The position numbers were made by a program, and so were the translations under genes. The notes under the pieces are model-generated. The model had not been told where the DNA came from, ran no database searches, and saw nothing but the letters and a program-made list of their open reading frames with translations. A stretch of DNA of 45,861 nt from a virus. The DNA is taken from IMG/VR virus record IMGVR_UViG_3300017605_000233, positions 1 through 45,861 of that record; one strand, given 5' to 3'. Each line of letters starts with the position of its first letter. Position 1 is the stretch's first letter. Shown piece after piece: positions 23,736 to 31,714 of the stretch.

Positions 23736-23987
23736 ATGAGTGTAAATCGTGAAAACATTGGAAAACATTTACTGGAATACCAGCTAGGAATGATTGGGAA
23801 GGATTTGATGGTTATAGTTGATGATGATCATTGGAGATTTAACAATACACTCACTTTTAAACAATATTTGGAATTCTTGGTTTATGCTAGGAAAACAATT
23901 CAGAAAGTTTTTAAGTGTAATGCTCAAAAAAGAGAGGTAATATTTGGGCAGTTTATAGAGATGTTTGGTTTAAGAATTAAAAACTAA
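23736..23987 (+). CDS. small hypothetical protein
   Basis: This 83-aa protein has a beta hairpin (LMVIVDDDHWRF) and helical C-terminus. It looks like small phage proteins of replication regions; no role can be given. Packed 3 nt after the previous stop. Confidence 0.55.
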   Translation: MSVNRENIGKHLLEYQLGMIGKDLMVIVDDDHWRFNNTLTFKQYLEFLVYARKTIQKVFKCNAQKREVIFGQFIEMFGLRIKN

Positions 23988-23991
23988 AGTT

Positions 23992-24303
23992 ATGGAAGAA
24001 TATGAATTAGTAGGAGGAGCTACTATGGTACATAAAAACACTACTCAATATAGTAGAGTGGTATTGTATTTTACTGGTAAAGCTAGAGATATATTTAAGA
24101 ATATAAATATAACTTTCAGCCCTATAACTCTTAAGATAGGATTTCCTACTCTAGATTGTAGGGTAAGTTATACAGTTAAGAGTGCTCAGTTTAATTTCTC
24201 ATATAATGATACTAACAAGGTATCTAATGAGGAATATGAAGGAAAATACAATCTATATAAAATCAGTGAGGATGAATATCAACTTGAAAAAATAGAGTCA
24301 TGA
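23992..24303 (+). CDS. hypothetical beta-rich protein
   Basis: This 103-aa protein is predicted mainly beta strand (VVLYFTGKAR, ITLKIGFPTL, VSYTVKSAQF). Unknown function. Its stop overlaps the next ATG (ATGA). Confidence 0.5.
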   Translation: MEEYELVGGATMVHKNTTQYSRVVLYFTGKARDIFKNINITFSPITLKIGFPTLDCRVSYTVKSAQFNFSYNDTNKVSNEEYEGKYNLYKISEDEYQLEKIES

Positions 24304-24548
24304 GTCATAGTATAAATTTTGAGGATTTATTTGATTGGGAAGTTGAATCAGATAGGCATTACTATAAAATGGTAGCCAATCATCAAGAGTGGGAAGAGTT
24401 TGAAAAAGAAGTTAAACCAACTAAAATTGAAGTAAACCATGAAAACATTGATGCAACCAGAAAAGTTCGTAGAGTTATTAAAAAGGGGATTAAGTCTAGA
24501 CTTGGTTTACCTATTGAAGCTCTACGAACAAAAAGCAGAACTAAGTGA
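24300..24548 (+). CDS. small hypothetical protein overlapping next gene
   Basis: This 82-aa protein has an acidic/aromatic N-terminus and a very basic C-terminus (RKVRRVIKKGIKSRLG). It overlaps the next gene by 110 nt in another frame, unusually long for this window, so either its C-terminus or the next gene's N-terminus could be shorter than drawn. Confidence 0.45.
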   Translation: MSHSINFEDLFDWEVESDRHYYKMVANHQEWEEFEKEVKPTKIEVNHENIDATRKVRRVIKKGIKSRLGLPIEALRTKSRTK

Positions 24549-25056
24549 TGTAGTAAAAAATAGTTCTAAGTTTGATCTTCTTTGTATAACCTTAGTTAGA
24601 AAAGGATTAACTACAGCAGAAGGAGAAATAACTCTTTCAGGAAAGGAACTATTAGAGTTTATTGATTCTAATGATAAAATCAAGCTAGTTAGAAAGAAAG
24701 CTTCTGAAGATTTGTTTGAAGAATGGTGGAAAACCTATCCAGGAACAAACAAGTTTACTCATAAAGGGAAAAACTTTGAAGGTACTAGAGCTATGAGAAT
24801 CAAGAAGGATGAATGTAAGTTGAAATACTATGCTATTCTTAATGAAGGAGAATATACAGCTGTACAGTTATTAGAGGCTCTGAAGATTGAAGTATTGATG
24901 AAGAAGGATGAATCTGTTAAAGCTAGAGATAATAAACTAACTTATATGCAGAATAGTCTCACCTATTTGAATCAAAGAACTTTTGACCCTTTTGTAGAGC
25001 TTATAGAAGGTGCTGAAGGTAGTAATTCTGTAGCTTCTCAATCCTTTGATGTATAA
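24439..25056 (+). CDS. putative replication accessory protein (helicase-loader-like position)
   Basis: This 205-aa basic, helical protein has DLFEEWWKTYPG (about 92-103) and a C-terminal YMQNSLTYLNQRTFD segment. Its stop overlaps the start of the DnaB-like helicase, and the W-x-x-YP...Y layout is like replisome organisers/loaders that sit just before helicase genes. Assignment is from position and composition only. A 10-bp long-range stem (24465/24520) lies at its 5' end. Confidence 0.4.
   Translation: MKTLMQPEKFVELLKRGLSLDLVYLLKLYEQKAELSDVVKNSSKFDLLCITLVRKGLTTAEGEITLSGKELLEFIDSNDKIKLVRKKASEDLFEEWWKTYPGTNKFTHKGKNFEGTRAMRIKKDECKLKYYAILNEGEYTAVQLLEALKIEVLMKKDESVKARDNKLTYMQNSLTYLNQRTFDPFVELIEGAEGSNSVASQSFDV
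24465..24529 (+). promoter_or_regulatory. long-range RNA stem at gene start
   Basis: GTTCGTAGAG (24465-24474) pairs perfectly over 10 bp with CTCTACGAAC (24520-24529), enclosing 45 nt that contain AAGTCTAGACTT. CpG is rare here, so matching CpGs in both arms are notable. It starts 27 nt inside gene 24439 but before the stop of the preceding gene. Confidence 0.6.
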
Positions 25057-26120
25057 TGAGTTTCGATGATCTCAAGGGGGAGATAGATAAAGGCAGAAGT
25101 GGAGGTAATAGTGGTATTCCTATGGGATTTGATAGATTGAATCATTATATAGGAATTAGAAAGAGTTTGTATTTTCTTATAGGAGGAAATACAGGTTCTG
25201 GTAAGACTAGTTTCATTGATGATTGTTTCGTGTTAAATCCCTTAGATTGGTATTTATCTCCTGAAGGTCAAGCTTCTGGTATCAAATTAAAGATTTGGTA
25301 TAGAAGTATGGAAAGAAGTAGAACCTATAAACTAGCTAAATGGATTTCCAGAAGAATATTTTTAGATCATGGACTTATTATTCCTGTAAATAAATTACTA
25401 AGCTGGAATGATAAGTTAAGTGATGCTGAGTATGCAATATTTCTAGAGTATAAGGACTATATGGAACAAATGGAAGAAGTTGTTACAATTATTGATGGTC
25501 CAGAAAGTGCTGTAGGAATAGCAAAAGATCTTCAGAAATTTGCTATGGAAAGGGGTAAAGTAATTCAGGTAGATGAATACAACAAGAAGTATGTTCCTAA
25601 TGACCCTAATGAGATTGTTATTGTTGTTATAGACCATATTGGTCTATTAAAAACTAATAAATCTCAACCTACTAAGAAAGAATCTATTGATAAGATGTCA
25701 GATGAATTGAGGTATGCCAGAGATTTCTATGGTTATACTCCTGTAGTGGTAAGTCAGTTCAATAGAAGTATTTCTAATCCAATGAGGATTAAGGCAGGGG
25801 ATGTTGAACCACAACTTGAAGATTTTAGTGATTCATCATCTACTCAGAATGATGCTGATGTTGTATTAGCTCTATTTGATCCTGTAAGGTATAATGTAGA
25901 AGATCCTTCTGGATATGATCTTAATAAGCTTAGAGATGCTTTTGGGGCTAAATATTATAGATCCCTAAGACTAATCAAAAATAGCTATGGAGAAGATGAT
26001 ATTAGGATAGGATTAGCTTTTCTTGGCTGTGTTGGTATGTTTAAAGAACTTCCTAGAAAGAAAGATATTACAGACGAAGATTATGAAAAAGTAACAGATA
26101 AAACCTATTTTAAAATATGA
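25056..26120 (+). CDS. DnaB-like replicative helicase (RecA-fold)
   Basis: The 354-aa product shows IPMGFDRLNHYIG then Walker A GGNTGSGKTS (43-52), an IKIWYRSME-like strand, Walker B IVVIDHIGLL and the following VVVSQFNRS segment (H3 motif of DnaB). The N-terminal domain of full-length DnaB is missing, as in several phages. It should unwind DNA ahead of the family A polymerase. It overlaps its neighbours by 1 and 4 nt. Confidence 0.88.
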   Translation: MSFDDLKGEIDKGRSGGNSGIPMGFDRLNHYIGIRKSLYFLIGGNTGSGKTSFIDDCFVLNPLDWYLSPEGQASGIKLKIWYRSMERSRTYKLAKWISRRIFLDHGLIIPVNKLLSWNDKLSDAEYAIFLEYKDYMEQMEEVVTIIDGPESAVGIAKDLQKFAMERGKVIQVDEYNKKYVPNDPNEIVIVVIDHIGLLKTNKSQPTKKESIDKMSDELRYARDFYGYTPVVVSQFNRSISNPMRIKAGDVEPQLEDFSDSSSTQNDADVVLALFDPVRYNVEDPSGYDLNKLRDAFGAKYYRSLRLIKNSYGEDDIRIGLAFLGCVGMFKELPRKKDITDEDYEKVTDKTYFKI

Positions 26121-26314
26121 GTAACACAAGAAGACACAAAATTGAAGCTAAGTGCAGAAAGAAAATTCTAGAGTGGGATAAAGCCCCTATGAACTTACAA
26201 AATAAGTGGGATAGGTCTAACAATGACTGGGGGGAATTTAGAGCTCTAAAGAAAGAATTAAGAGAGAAAATTATTAACAAAGAAACAAGAGATGGGATAT
26301 TACACAGAATTTAG
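26117..26314 (+). CDS. small basic hypothetical protein
   Basis: This 65-aa product has about one third Lys/Arg (RRHKIEAKCRKKILEWDKA) and is helical. It overlaps the helicase stop by 4 nt and the next gene by 23 nt. Unknown function; charge suggests nucleic-acid contact. Confidence 0.5.
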   Translation: MSNTRRHKIEAKCRKKILEWDKAPMNLQNKWDRSNNDWGEFRALKKELREKIINKETRDGILHRI

Positions 26315-26735
26315 ATGTAGGGTAACTCTTACAGAAGAAACTCCAGAACATATTATTGATATACTAGACAGTGTTATTAATGATTATGAAGGGTTTTATG
26401 CAGATTTGACAGGAAAACCTATGGAAATGATGAGAAATGTTTCTGATACTCCTAGATTACCAATAGATAATAAATTTGGGGATTGTCAGAGATGGGATAT
26501 GTTATTTCATTCTAACAACTTTGAACCTGAAAAGTTCTTTGGATCTAGATTTAATAAAGAAACTAGAGAATTAGATATTTATACAGAGTTTAAAGATTAT
26601 GATGATGAAATTAGGCTCTTCTGTAAATGGATTAGAGATTGGATTGATGAAGATAAGGATGTAGAAATATGGTCTAGAGGAGAAGATTATTGTCATGATG
26701 AGAGAGATAATTTTAAATATGGTGAGTGGTCATGA
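26292..26735 (+). CDS. acidic hypothetical phage protein
   Basis: This 147-aa protein starts MGYYTEFRCRVTL and has many Trp/Asp residues (CKWIRDWIDEDKDVEIWSRG). Proteins beginning with this GYYTEF motif recur in phages without assigned role. Cytoplasmic. Confidence 0.55.
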   Translation: MGYYTEFRCRVTLTEETPEHIIDILDSVINDYEGFYADLTGKPMEMMRNVSDTPRLPIDNKFGDCQRWDMLFHSNNFEPEKFFGSRFNKETRELDIYTEFKDYDDEIRLFCKWIRDWIDEDKDVEIWSRGEDYCHDERDNFKYGEWS

Positions 26736-27028
26736 GAGTAATGTGTATCAATTCTAAACCTATTGAAGGTCATGGTAATTATAATCTAAATTTGCTAAAA
26801 GAAGGAGAAATCTATAATGTTACACATGTTCATCCTGACACAGGAGGTTATTATATAGGTGTTGGGCACTATCAAGGAAATCCTATTTATTGGGGATTTG
26901 AAAGATTTATAGAATGTTCTGAAGAACCTGAAGAAGACTATAATATTAATATTAAAAGATTAACAGATGGAAACAAAAGACCTAGTTCAGAGGAAGATAA
27001 AGGATCAGATTCTAACAAACCGATTTAG
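26732..27028 (+). CDS. small hypothetical protein, SH3-like
   Basis: This 98-aa protein has an SH3-like barrel pattern (LLKEGEIYNVTHVHPDTGGY, then YWGFERFIEC) and an acidic disordered tail. The ATG at 26732 is chosen over an in-frame GTG at 26726. It overlaps the helicase gene by 62 nt through the tail. Family unknown. Confidence 0.5.
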   Translation: MRVMCINSKPIEGHGNYNLNLLKEGEIYNVTHVHPDTGGYYIGVGHYQGNPIYWGFERFIECSEEPEEDYNINIKRLTDGNKRPSSEEDKGSDSNKPI

Positions 27029-28052
27029 AGGAATTGTTCTTTCTAGTGTTAGAAGTGGGAAGACTAGAATCCTATTAGAAGCTATTAAGGAACATAGCAG
27101 TAAAAGGGGTAACAATATTCCTAGAGTTTTAGTTTTATATCCTAATATAGATATTAGAGTGTCATGGGTTAAAGAATGTGAACTTATCAACTATTATCCT
27201 GATATATCTTATTGCACATTTGCTTCTATACACAAAATGAAGGATACTACATGGGATTACATTATCTGTGATGAAGCTCAATTACTAGGAGAAGAAAACC
27301 AATTACCAATTGCTTGTGAATTATCAAAAAAGAATGACCATTTTATCTTTGCCTCAGGTACATACAATAAAGAAACTCTTGATGAACTACAAATATGTAG
27401 TGGTCTTGACCTTATTGTTGATTATAACACTGATAGTGCTATTAAGGATGGTATTGTCAGTGATTTCACTATTTATATTCATAAGTATTCTTTAAACAAT
27501 GAAGGACAAAGACAGTTTGGTAAAACTAAGAAATGGTGGTCTACAGAGTACATGGAATGTAGAAGATTAAACAAGCTTGTTGAGAACTCTGAAGGAAAAT
27601 CAAAGCTTTTTAATGGTTTAATGAGAATGAGATTTATTAATTCTAGTCATTCTTTGATAAACAAAGTTAGAAAGTGGATTTTTGATAATCCTGATAAGAG
27701 GTATCTGCTATTTGCTCCTGATGAGAAAACAGGGTTGATGTATAATCTTCCTATGTTTAATAGTAAGAGTAAAGATAAACAAACTCTATTAGACTTTCAG
27801 GAAGGTAGAATTGATAAGCTTTGTTTACTTAAGAAAGCTTCAGCTGGGGTAACATTCCCTAACCTTAATGTAATTCTCATTACAGCTCTTAATAGTAATG
27901 GTGAGCAACTTGAACAGCAAATTGGAAGAAGTTTACTAAAAGATACTGATAAATCAGAAATACACATCTTTGTTAGTAATCAAGAATTTCAACTAAAATG
28001 GCTTGAAAAAGCTCTAACAAACGTAGATAAATCTCATATTAAATGGGTATAA
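26967..28052 (+). CDS. superfamily 2 DNA helicase
   Basis: The 361-aa product has motif I SVRSGKTR (27-34), motif II DEAQ (102-105), motif III FASGTYN and motif VI QQIGRSLLK. This order is of SF2 helicases (DEAD-like/UvsW class). It lies between DnaB and the Sak4-like ATPase, fitting a recombination or fork-remodelling role. It is shorter than SNF2 proteins, with no extra nuclease domain. Confidence 0.85.
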   Translation: METKDLVQRKIKDQILTNRFRGIVLSSVRSGKTRILLEAIKEHSSKRGNNIPRVLVLYPNIDIRVSWVKECELINYYPDISYCTFASIHKMKDTTWDYIICDEAQLLGEENQLPIACELSKKNDHFIFASGTYNKETLDELQICSGLDLIVDYNTDSAIKDGIVSDFTIYIHKYSLNNEGQRQFGKTKKWWSTEYMECRRLNKLVENSEGKSKLFNGLMRMRFINSSHSLINKVRKWIFDNPDKRYLLFAPDEKTGLMYNLPMFNSKSKDKQTLLDFQEGRIDKLCLLKKASAGVTFPNLNVILITALNSNGEQLEQQIGRSLLKDTDKSEIHIFVSNQEFQLKWLEKALTNVDKSHIKWV

Positions 28053-28085
28053 TTTCGTATATTTATAATCAAAATAATTAAAAAC

Positions 28086-28754
28086 ATGGCAAAAGTAATT
28101 GCAATTGTAGGGGAATCAGGTACAGGTAAATCAACTAGTATCAAGGACTTAGATCCAAAATCAACTTATATAATTAATACTGCTGAAAAGGAACTTCCTT
28201 TTAGAGGTAGTCAGAAATTATATAATGCAGAGAACAAGAATTATTATGTTCCAGAATCAACTTTAGATGTTTTAAAGAAGCTTAAAACTATCTCAGAGAA
28301 AGCACCACATATTAAAGATATAGTGATTGAGGATTCTAATTATCTAATGTCATTTAATTTAGTAAGTAAAGCTTTAGAAGTTGGATTTACTAAGTTTAGT
28401 ATCCTGGCTAAGGATACTGTTCAAATGATTAGAGAGGCTAAAGGATTAAGAGATGATTTGAACATCTATTATTTTACTCACTCAGAAACTATAACTGATG
28501 GAGAAGATATCATTGGGTATAAAATCAAAACTTCAGGAAAGGCTATTGATACTCAGATTGTAATGGAAGGATTGTTCACTATTGTTCTTTATACTTACAT
28601 AGATTGTAAGTCTGATAAATGTGATTACTTCTTTGTTACTAACAAGATGGGTAAAATACCAGCTAAAAGCCCAATGGGTATGTTTAAAGACATTAAAATA
28701 GAAAATAACCTTCAGATAGTGTCAGATACTATCAGAGAATTTTATGCAGGATAA
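28086..28754 (+). CDS. Sak4-like AAA/RecA-fold ATPase
   Basis: The 222-aa product begins MAKVIAIVGESGTGKSTS (Walker A 9-17) followed by STYIINTAEKELPFRGS and a Walker B-like strand IKDIVIEDSNYLM. This is the pattern of phage nucleotide-binding proteins of the Sak4/AAA_24 group, single-strand annealing partners that work with SSB. The SSB-like gene follows two genes downstream, consistent with this. Confidence 0.75.
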   Translation: MAKVIAIVGESGTGKSTSIKDLDPKSTYIINTAEKELPFRGSQKLYNAENKNYYVPESTLDVLKKLKTISEKAPHIKDIVIEDSNYLMSFNLVSKALEVGFTKFSILAKDTVQMIREAKGLRDDLNIYYFTHSETITDGEDIIGYKIKTSGKAIDTQIVMEGLFTIVLYTYIDCKSDKCDYFFVTNKMGKIPAKSPMGMFKDIKIENNLQIVSDTIREFYAG

Positions 28755-28756
28755 CT

Positions 28757-29044
28757 ATGGAACTAAACGATAAGTATAGAATAGTATATGATTCTGAGAA
28801 TGTGATTCTACAGTTTCATGAAATGAGGGAAAAACAGGTTTTAGTAAAAACCCCTGGAGAAAAAGTTGGGAAATATCAAGGTACTGGGGAATTTAAGGAA
28901 CATACAGATGATTATTATTTTCCTAGTCTTGAAACAGCTCTAAGGGGATTTCTAGTAAAAGCTACTTGGGGATTAGAAAAAGCAGAAGATATTCTAAAAA
29001 GATTAGAAGAAGTACAAGAAACAATTAAATCTATTAATAAATAA
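28757..29044 (+). CDS. hypothetical phage protein
   Basis: This 95-aa protein has a beta-rich N-terminal half (YRIVYDSENVILQFHEMRE) and a helical C-terminus (GLEKAEDILKRLEEVQETI). It sits between the Sak4-like and SSB-like genes. Family unknown. A hairpin GGTTTT/AAAACC lies at 28837-28852. Confidence 0.55.
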   Translation: MELNDKYRIVYDSENVILQFHEMREKQVLVKTPGEKVGKYQGTGEFKEHTDDYYFPSLETALRGFLVKATWGLEKAEDILKRLEEVQETIKSINK

Positions 29045-29056
29045 AAATTAGAAAAC

Positions 29057-29944
29057 ATGGCAATTGGAGGAAAAAAGAATGAGAATCAAGGAGAAGGAAC
29101 ATTTTCAAAATCTGTAGGAATGTTCATTGGTAAAGTAGTAGCTGTTAATCCTACTGTAGAGCAGTATAAGGAGAAACTAGGTATGGAGCTTAAAGAAGAC
29201 TCTAAAGCTACAGAGTATCTTGGAACTTCTAAAGAAGGAAATACTACTTTAAGAGTAGATTTCTGGATTGAACAAGAAGGTACAGGGGATAAAAGAAAAA
29301 TCTCTTATTTCTTGGAGGACAAGGAAAGAGAGAACAAAGATGGTAGCAAGCAACAGTATATCAACAATGTTGGTATGTGTTCTTGGGGAGTAACAGAAGA
29401 TGCTTTACCTGAATGGTTCACTAAAAGAGAATTTAGACAAGCCCATACAGGAGAAGAAGATTTCTATAGCTTCTTAAGAGTGTGGCTAGGAGGAATTGAT
29501 TTTAGAGCAGCAGAATCTACTTTAGAATTGGAGTGGAAGAAACTAATGAAAGGGAATGTAAAAGATTTAAAAGATCTTATTGACTCTGAATATGCTGTTA
29601 GTATAGGAGCTATGGCTACTATTGTTTCCAGAGAAGTTACAAATGCTGAATCTGGAGAAACAGAAACTAAAGAATACCAAAATGTGTATAACAAAATGGT
29701 ATTGCCAGAGTATGCAATGAAGTCTTTTAAATTAGTGAATTATGAAGATCCTAAAGTACAATCTGTCCTTAAAGGGAAAGCTAGTAAAGATCTAAAAGCT
29801 CAAGAAAGATTTGTCCTTAATGTAATTGGAGAGTATGGTTGTAAAGACTTCTATAGCTTCAAGGAAATCCATGATTATGTAGCTACAGAAAATCCTGTAG
29901 CCTCTGATGGAGCAATTGTTAATGATGAAGATGAAGATTATTAG
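29057..29944 (+). CDS. single-stranded DNA-binding-like protein
   Basis: This 295-aa protein has beta-strand runs (SVGMFIGKVVAVN, TTLRVDFWIEQ, KISYFLEDKE), a Tyr/Trp-rich middle (YSFLRVWLGGIDF) and an extremely acidic C-terminus (NDEDEDY), the hallmark tail of SSBs that recruits partners. It neighbours Sak4 and primase genes. OB-fold assignment is inference from strands, tail and location. Confidence 0.55.
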   Translation: MAIGGKKNENQGEGTFSKSVGMFIGKVVAVNPTVEQYKEKLGMELKEDSKATEYLGTSKEGNTTLRVDFWIEQEGTGDKRKISYFLEDKERENKDGSKQQYINNVGMCSWGVTEDALPEWFTKREFRQAHTGEEDFYSFLRVWLGGIDFRAAESTLELEWKKLMKGNVKDLKDLIDSEYAVSIGAMATIVSREVTNAESGETETKEYQNVYNKMVLPEYAMKSFKLVNYEDPKVQSVLKGKASKDLKAQERFVLNVIGEYGCKDFYSFKEIHDYVATENPVASDGAIVNDEDEDY

Positions 29945-29968
29945 TATATAGTTATTAATTAACTTGAG

Positions 29969-29995
29969 CCCTCTACAAAATGTAGAGGGTTTTTT
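29969..29995 (+). terminator. intrinsic terminator
   Basis: CCCTCTACA (29969-29977) pairs over 9 bp with TGTAGAGGG (29981-29989) around AAA, followed by six T. It marks the end of the helicase-Sak4-SSB group. Confidence 0.9.
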
Positions 29996-30007
29996 AATTT
30001 AATAATT

Positions 30008-30994
30008 ATGATACAGGGTGTTAAGAAAAAAGAGTTAACAGCTAATATGGTATTAGAGCATATTACTGTAGAGGACATCTATTACAAATACTATGGAAAG
30101 TTTACTGTAAATAAGATTTGTAAGAATTGGATGAGAAAAGAAGATGACCCTTCTTTTGTAATTGGAAATAAAACAGGTATTCTACGCCATTATGATTTTA
30201 GTGATTTTAAATGGAGAGGTAACTGTTTCAACTTTGTAATGCAATTGTATAATTGCAATTTTCATGAAGCACTAAAAATCATTAATGATGATTTTGGATT
30301 GAATTTACTAGGTACTAGTGATGGTATTAAAAGAGAAATAGTAAAATATACTCCTGAAGTCATAGTTAAACAGTATTCTACTATACAGATGAAAGTAAGG
30401 AAGTTCACAGAAGAGGAACTAAAATACTGGAGATCTTATGGTATTTCAGAATCAGAGTTAAAAGAAGAAAAAATCTATTCTATTAAAGAGTTGTATTTAA
30501 ACAAACAGAGATTTCCTCTTCCTGAAGATGAATTAAGGTTTGGGTATTTATATGGAGATAGAATAAAAACCTATAGACCTAGAAGCTTAGCTAAAGTTAA
30601 GTGGTTGCCTAATAATTGCCCTCTAAATTATATAGAAGGAAAGGAAAATATTGTAAATTGTGATACTTTATGGATCACAAAATCCAAGAAAGATAAAATG
30701 GTATTACTAAAGTTATACCCTTTTGTTATAGCTGTTCAAAATGAATCTGTAGGTTGTTTTACAACAGATAATATTAAATGGATTAAAGAGAATTCTAAAA
30801 GACAAATTTTACTTTTTGATAATGATAAAGCAGGTAAAAAAGCAAGTGCTATGATAGCAGAGCAATTTGGGTTTGAACAGTTTTGTGTACCAGACTCATA
30901 TATTTCTGATGGAATATCTGATTTTGCAGATTTAGTAAGATATTATGGAATAGACAAATTAGAAATGTTATTAATTAAAAAAGGATTATTATGA
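30008..30994 (+). CDS. DnaG-like primase (CHC2-like plus Toprim)
   Basis: The 328-aa product has an N-terminal region like the zinc-binding primase domain: NWMRKEDDPSFVI, then YDFSDFKWRGNCFNFVM and a helical HEALKIINDDFGL. Most canonical zinc ligands of CHC2 are missing (CKNW and NCFN remain), as in some phage primases. The Toprim strand ILLFDNDKAGKKA (about 268-280) gives the DxD catalytic site. It should prime replication together with DnaB. Confidence 0.8.
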   Translation: MIQGVKKKELTANMVLEHITVEDIYYKYYGKFTVNKICKNWMRKEDDPSFVIGNKTGILRHYDFSDFKWRGNCFNFVMQLYNCNFHEALKIINDDFGLNLLGTSDGIKREIVKYTPEVIVKQYSTIQMKVRKFTEEELKYWRSYGISESELKEEKIYSIKELYLNKQRFPLPEDELRFGYLYGDRIKTYRPRSLAKVKWLPNNCPLNYIEGKENIVNCDTLWITKSKKDKMVLLKLYPFVIAVQNESVGCFTTDNIKWIKENSKRQILLFDNDKAGKKASAMIAEQFGFEQFCVPDSYISDGISDFADLVRYYGIDKLEMLLIKKGLL

Positions 30995-31242
30995 GTGTAC
31001 CAACAGCAGGAGAATTTTATAAAAGTTTTCCATGTAAACAAGGAAAAACCCTTGAACTTATGATTGAATTTGCAAAACTTCATTGTGAAGCTCAAGCTAA
31101 AATGATTTCAGAGCAAGCAACCCATAATTGTCATATTGATTGGGTTGATCCTTATGACTACTCAGCAGGTTTAAATGGAATGAAGGGAGATATTGATAGA
31201 GAAGAAATACTAGAAATATATCCATTATCTAATATTAAATAA
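30991..31242 (+). CDS. small hypothetical protein
   Basis: This 83-aa protein has TAGEFYKSFPCKQGKTLELM, then an amphipathic helix and acidic end. Unrecognised. Its start overlaps the primase stop as ATGA (30991-30994). Confidence 0.5.
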   Translation: MSVPTAGEFYKSFPCKQGKTLELMIEFAKLHCEAQAKMISEQATHNCHIDWVDPYDYSAGLNGMKGDIDREEILEIYPLSNIK

Positions 31243-31249
31243 ATAAATA

Positions 31250-31714
31250 ATGAAAAATCTATTATTAGGAGCTTTATTAAGCTCTACAGCAATGTTTGCT
31301 GGTTTTGGACATGGAATTAGCCATAGTTCACATGTGAGTCATAGTTCTCATGTAAGCCACAGTAGCCATGTTTCTAGTCATGGTACTAGTCATTCAAGTG
31401 GAAGTCATATGAGTAGTTCACATCCTACCATACATAGTTCTCCTTCAAACCATGTTACTGAATCACATCCCTACACTTCATCTAAAATTAGAGCTAGTAG
31501 TGTAGAATATAATTCTATGCACAGATACTATTACTATCCATTAATGAATCATAGCACTAATAGATATGATACTATTAAAGGAGAATCTAAAGAAGATGTA
31601 CAAATCAAAGTAAACAAGTTAACTGGAGAAGATGATACTAACTGGGTTGGTGTTATTTGTTTATGTACTATAGTAGGAGTTGTAGGGTATGTAATCTATA
31701 AATATGGTAGATAA
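31250..31714 (+). CDS. Ser/His-rich exported membrane protein
   Basis: This 154-aa protein has an N-terminal Sec signal (residues 1-18, MKNLLLGALLSSTAMFAG). A low-complexity region with tandem SSHVSH units follows (about residues 25-50, encoded by 18-nt repeats near 31314-31370), then a Tyr-rich part and a C-terminal transmembrane helix (about 130-150). The His/Ser repeats could bind metal or be glycosylated. It resembles the Ser-rich lipoprotein at 6872 in style. Family unknown. Confidence 0.6.
   Translation: MKNLLLGALLSSTAMFAGFGHGISHSSHVSHSSHVSHSSHVSSHGTSHSSGSHMSSSHPTIHSSPSNHVTESHPYTSSKIRASSVEYNSMHRYYYYPLMNHSTNRYDTIKGESKEDVQIKVNKLTGEDDTNWVGVICLCTIVGVVGYVIYKYGR

Noticed and set aside
24300-25056. 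Programmed frameshift joining the overlapping ORFs 24300-24548 and 24439-25056
   Set aside because: No slippery heptamer is apparent at the overlap, and each frame has its own ATG; the overlap contains a start-proximal hairpin consistent with separate starts.
31314-31370. CRISPR array
   Set aside because: The repeats are 18-nt imperfect coding units without unique spacers, in frame with a signal-peptide protein. No other array-like repeats were seen.
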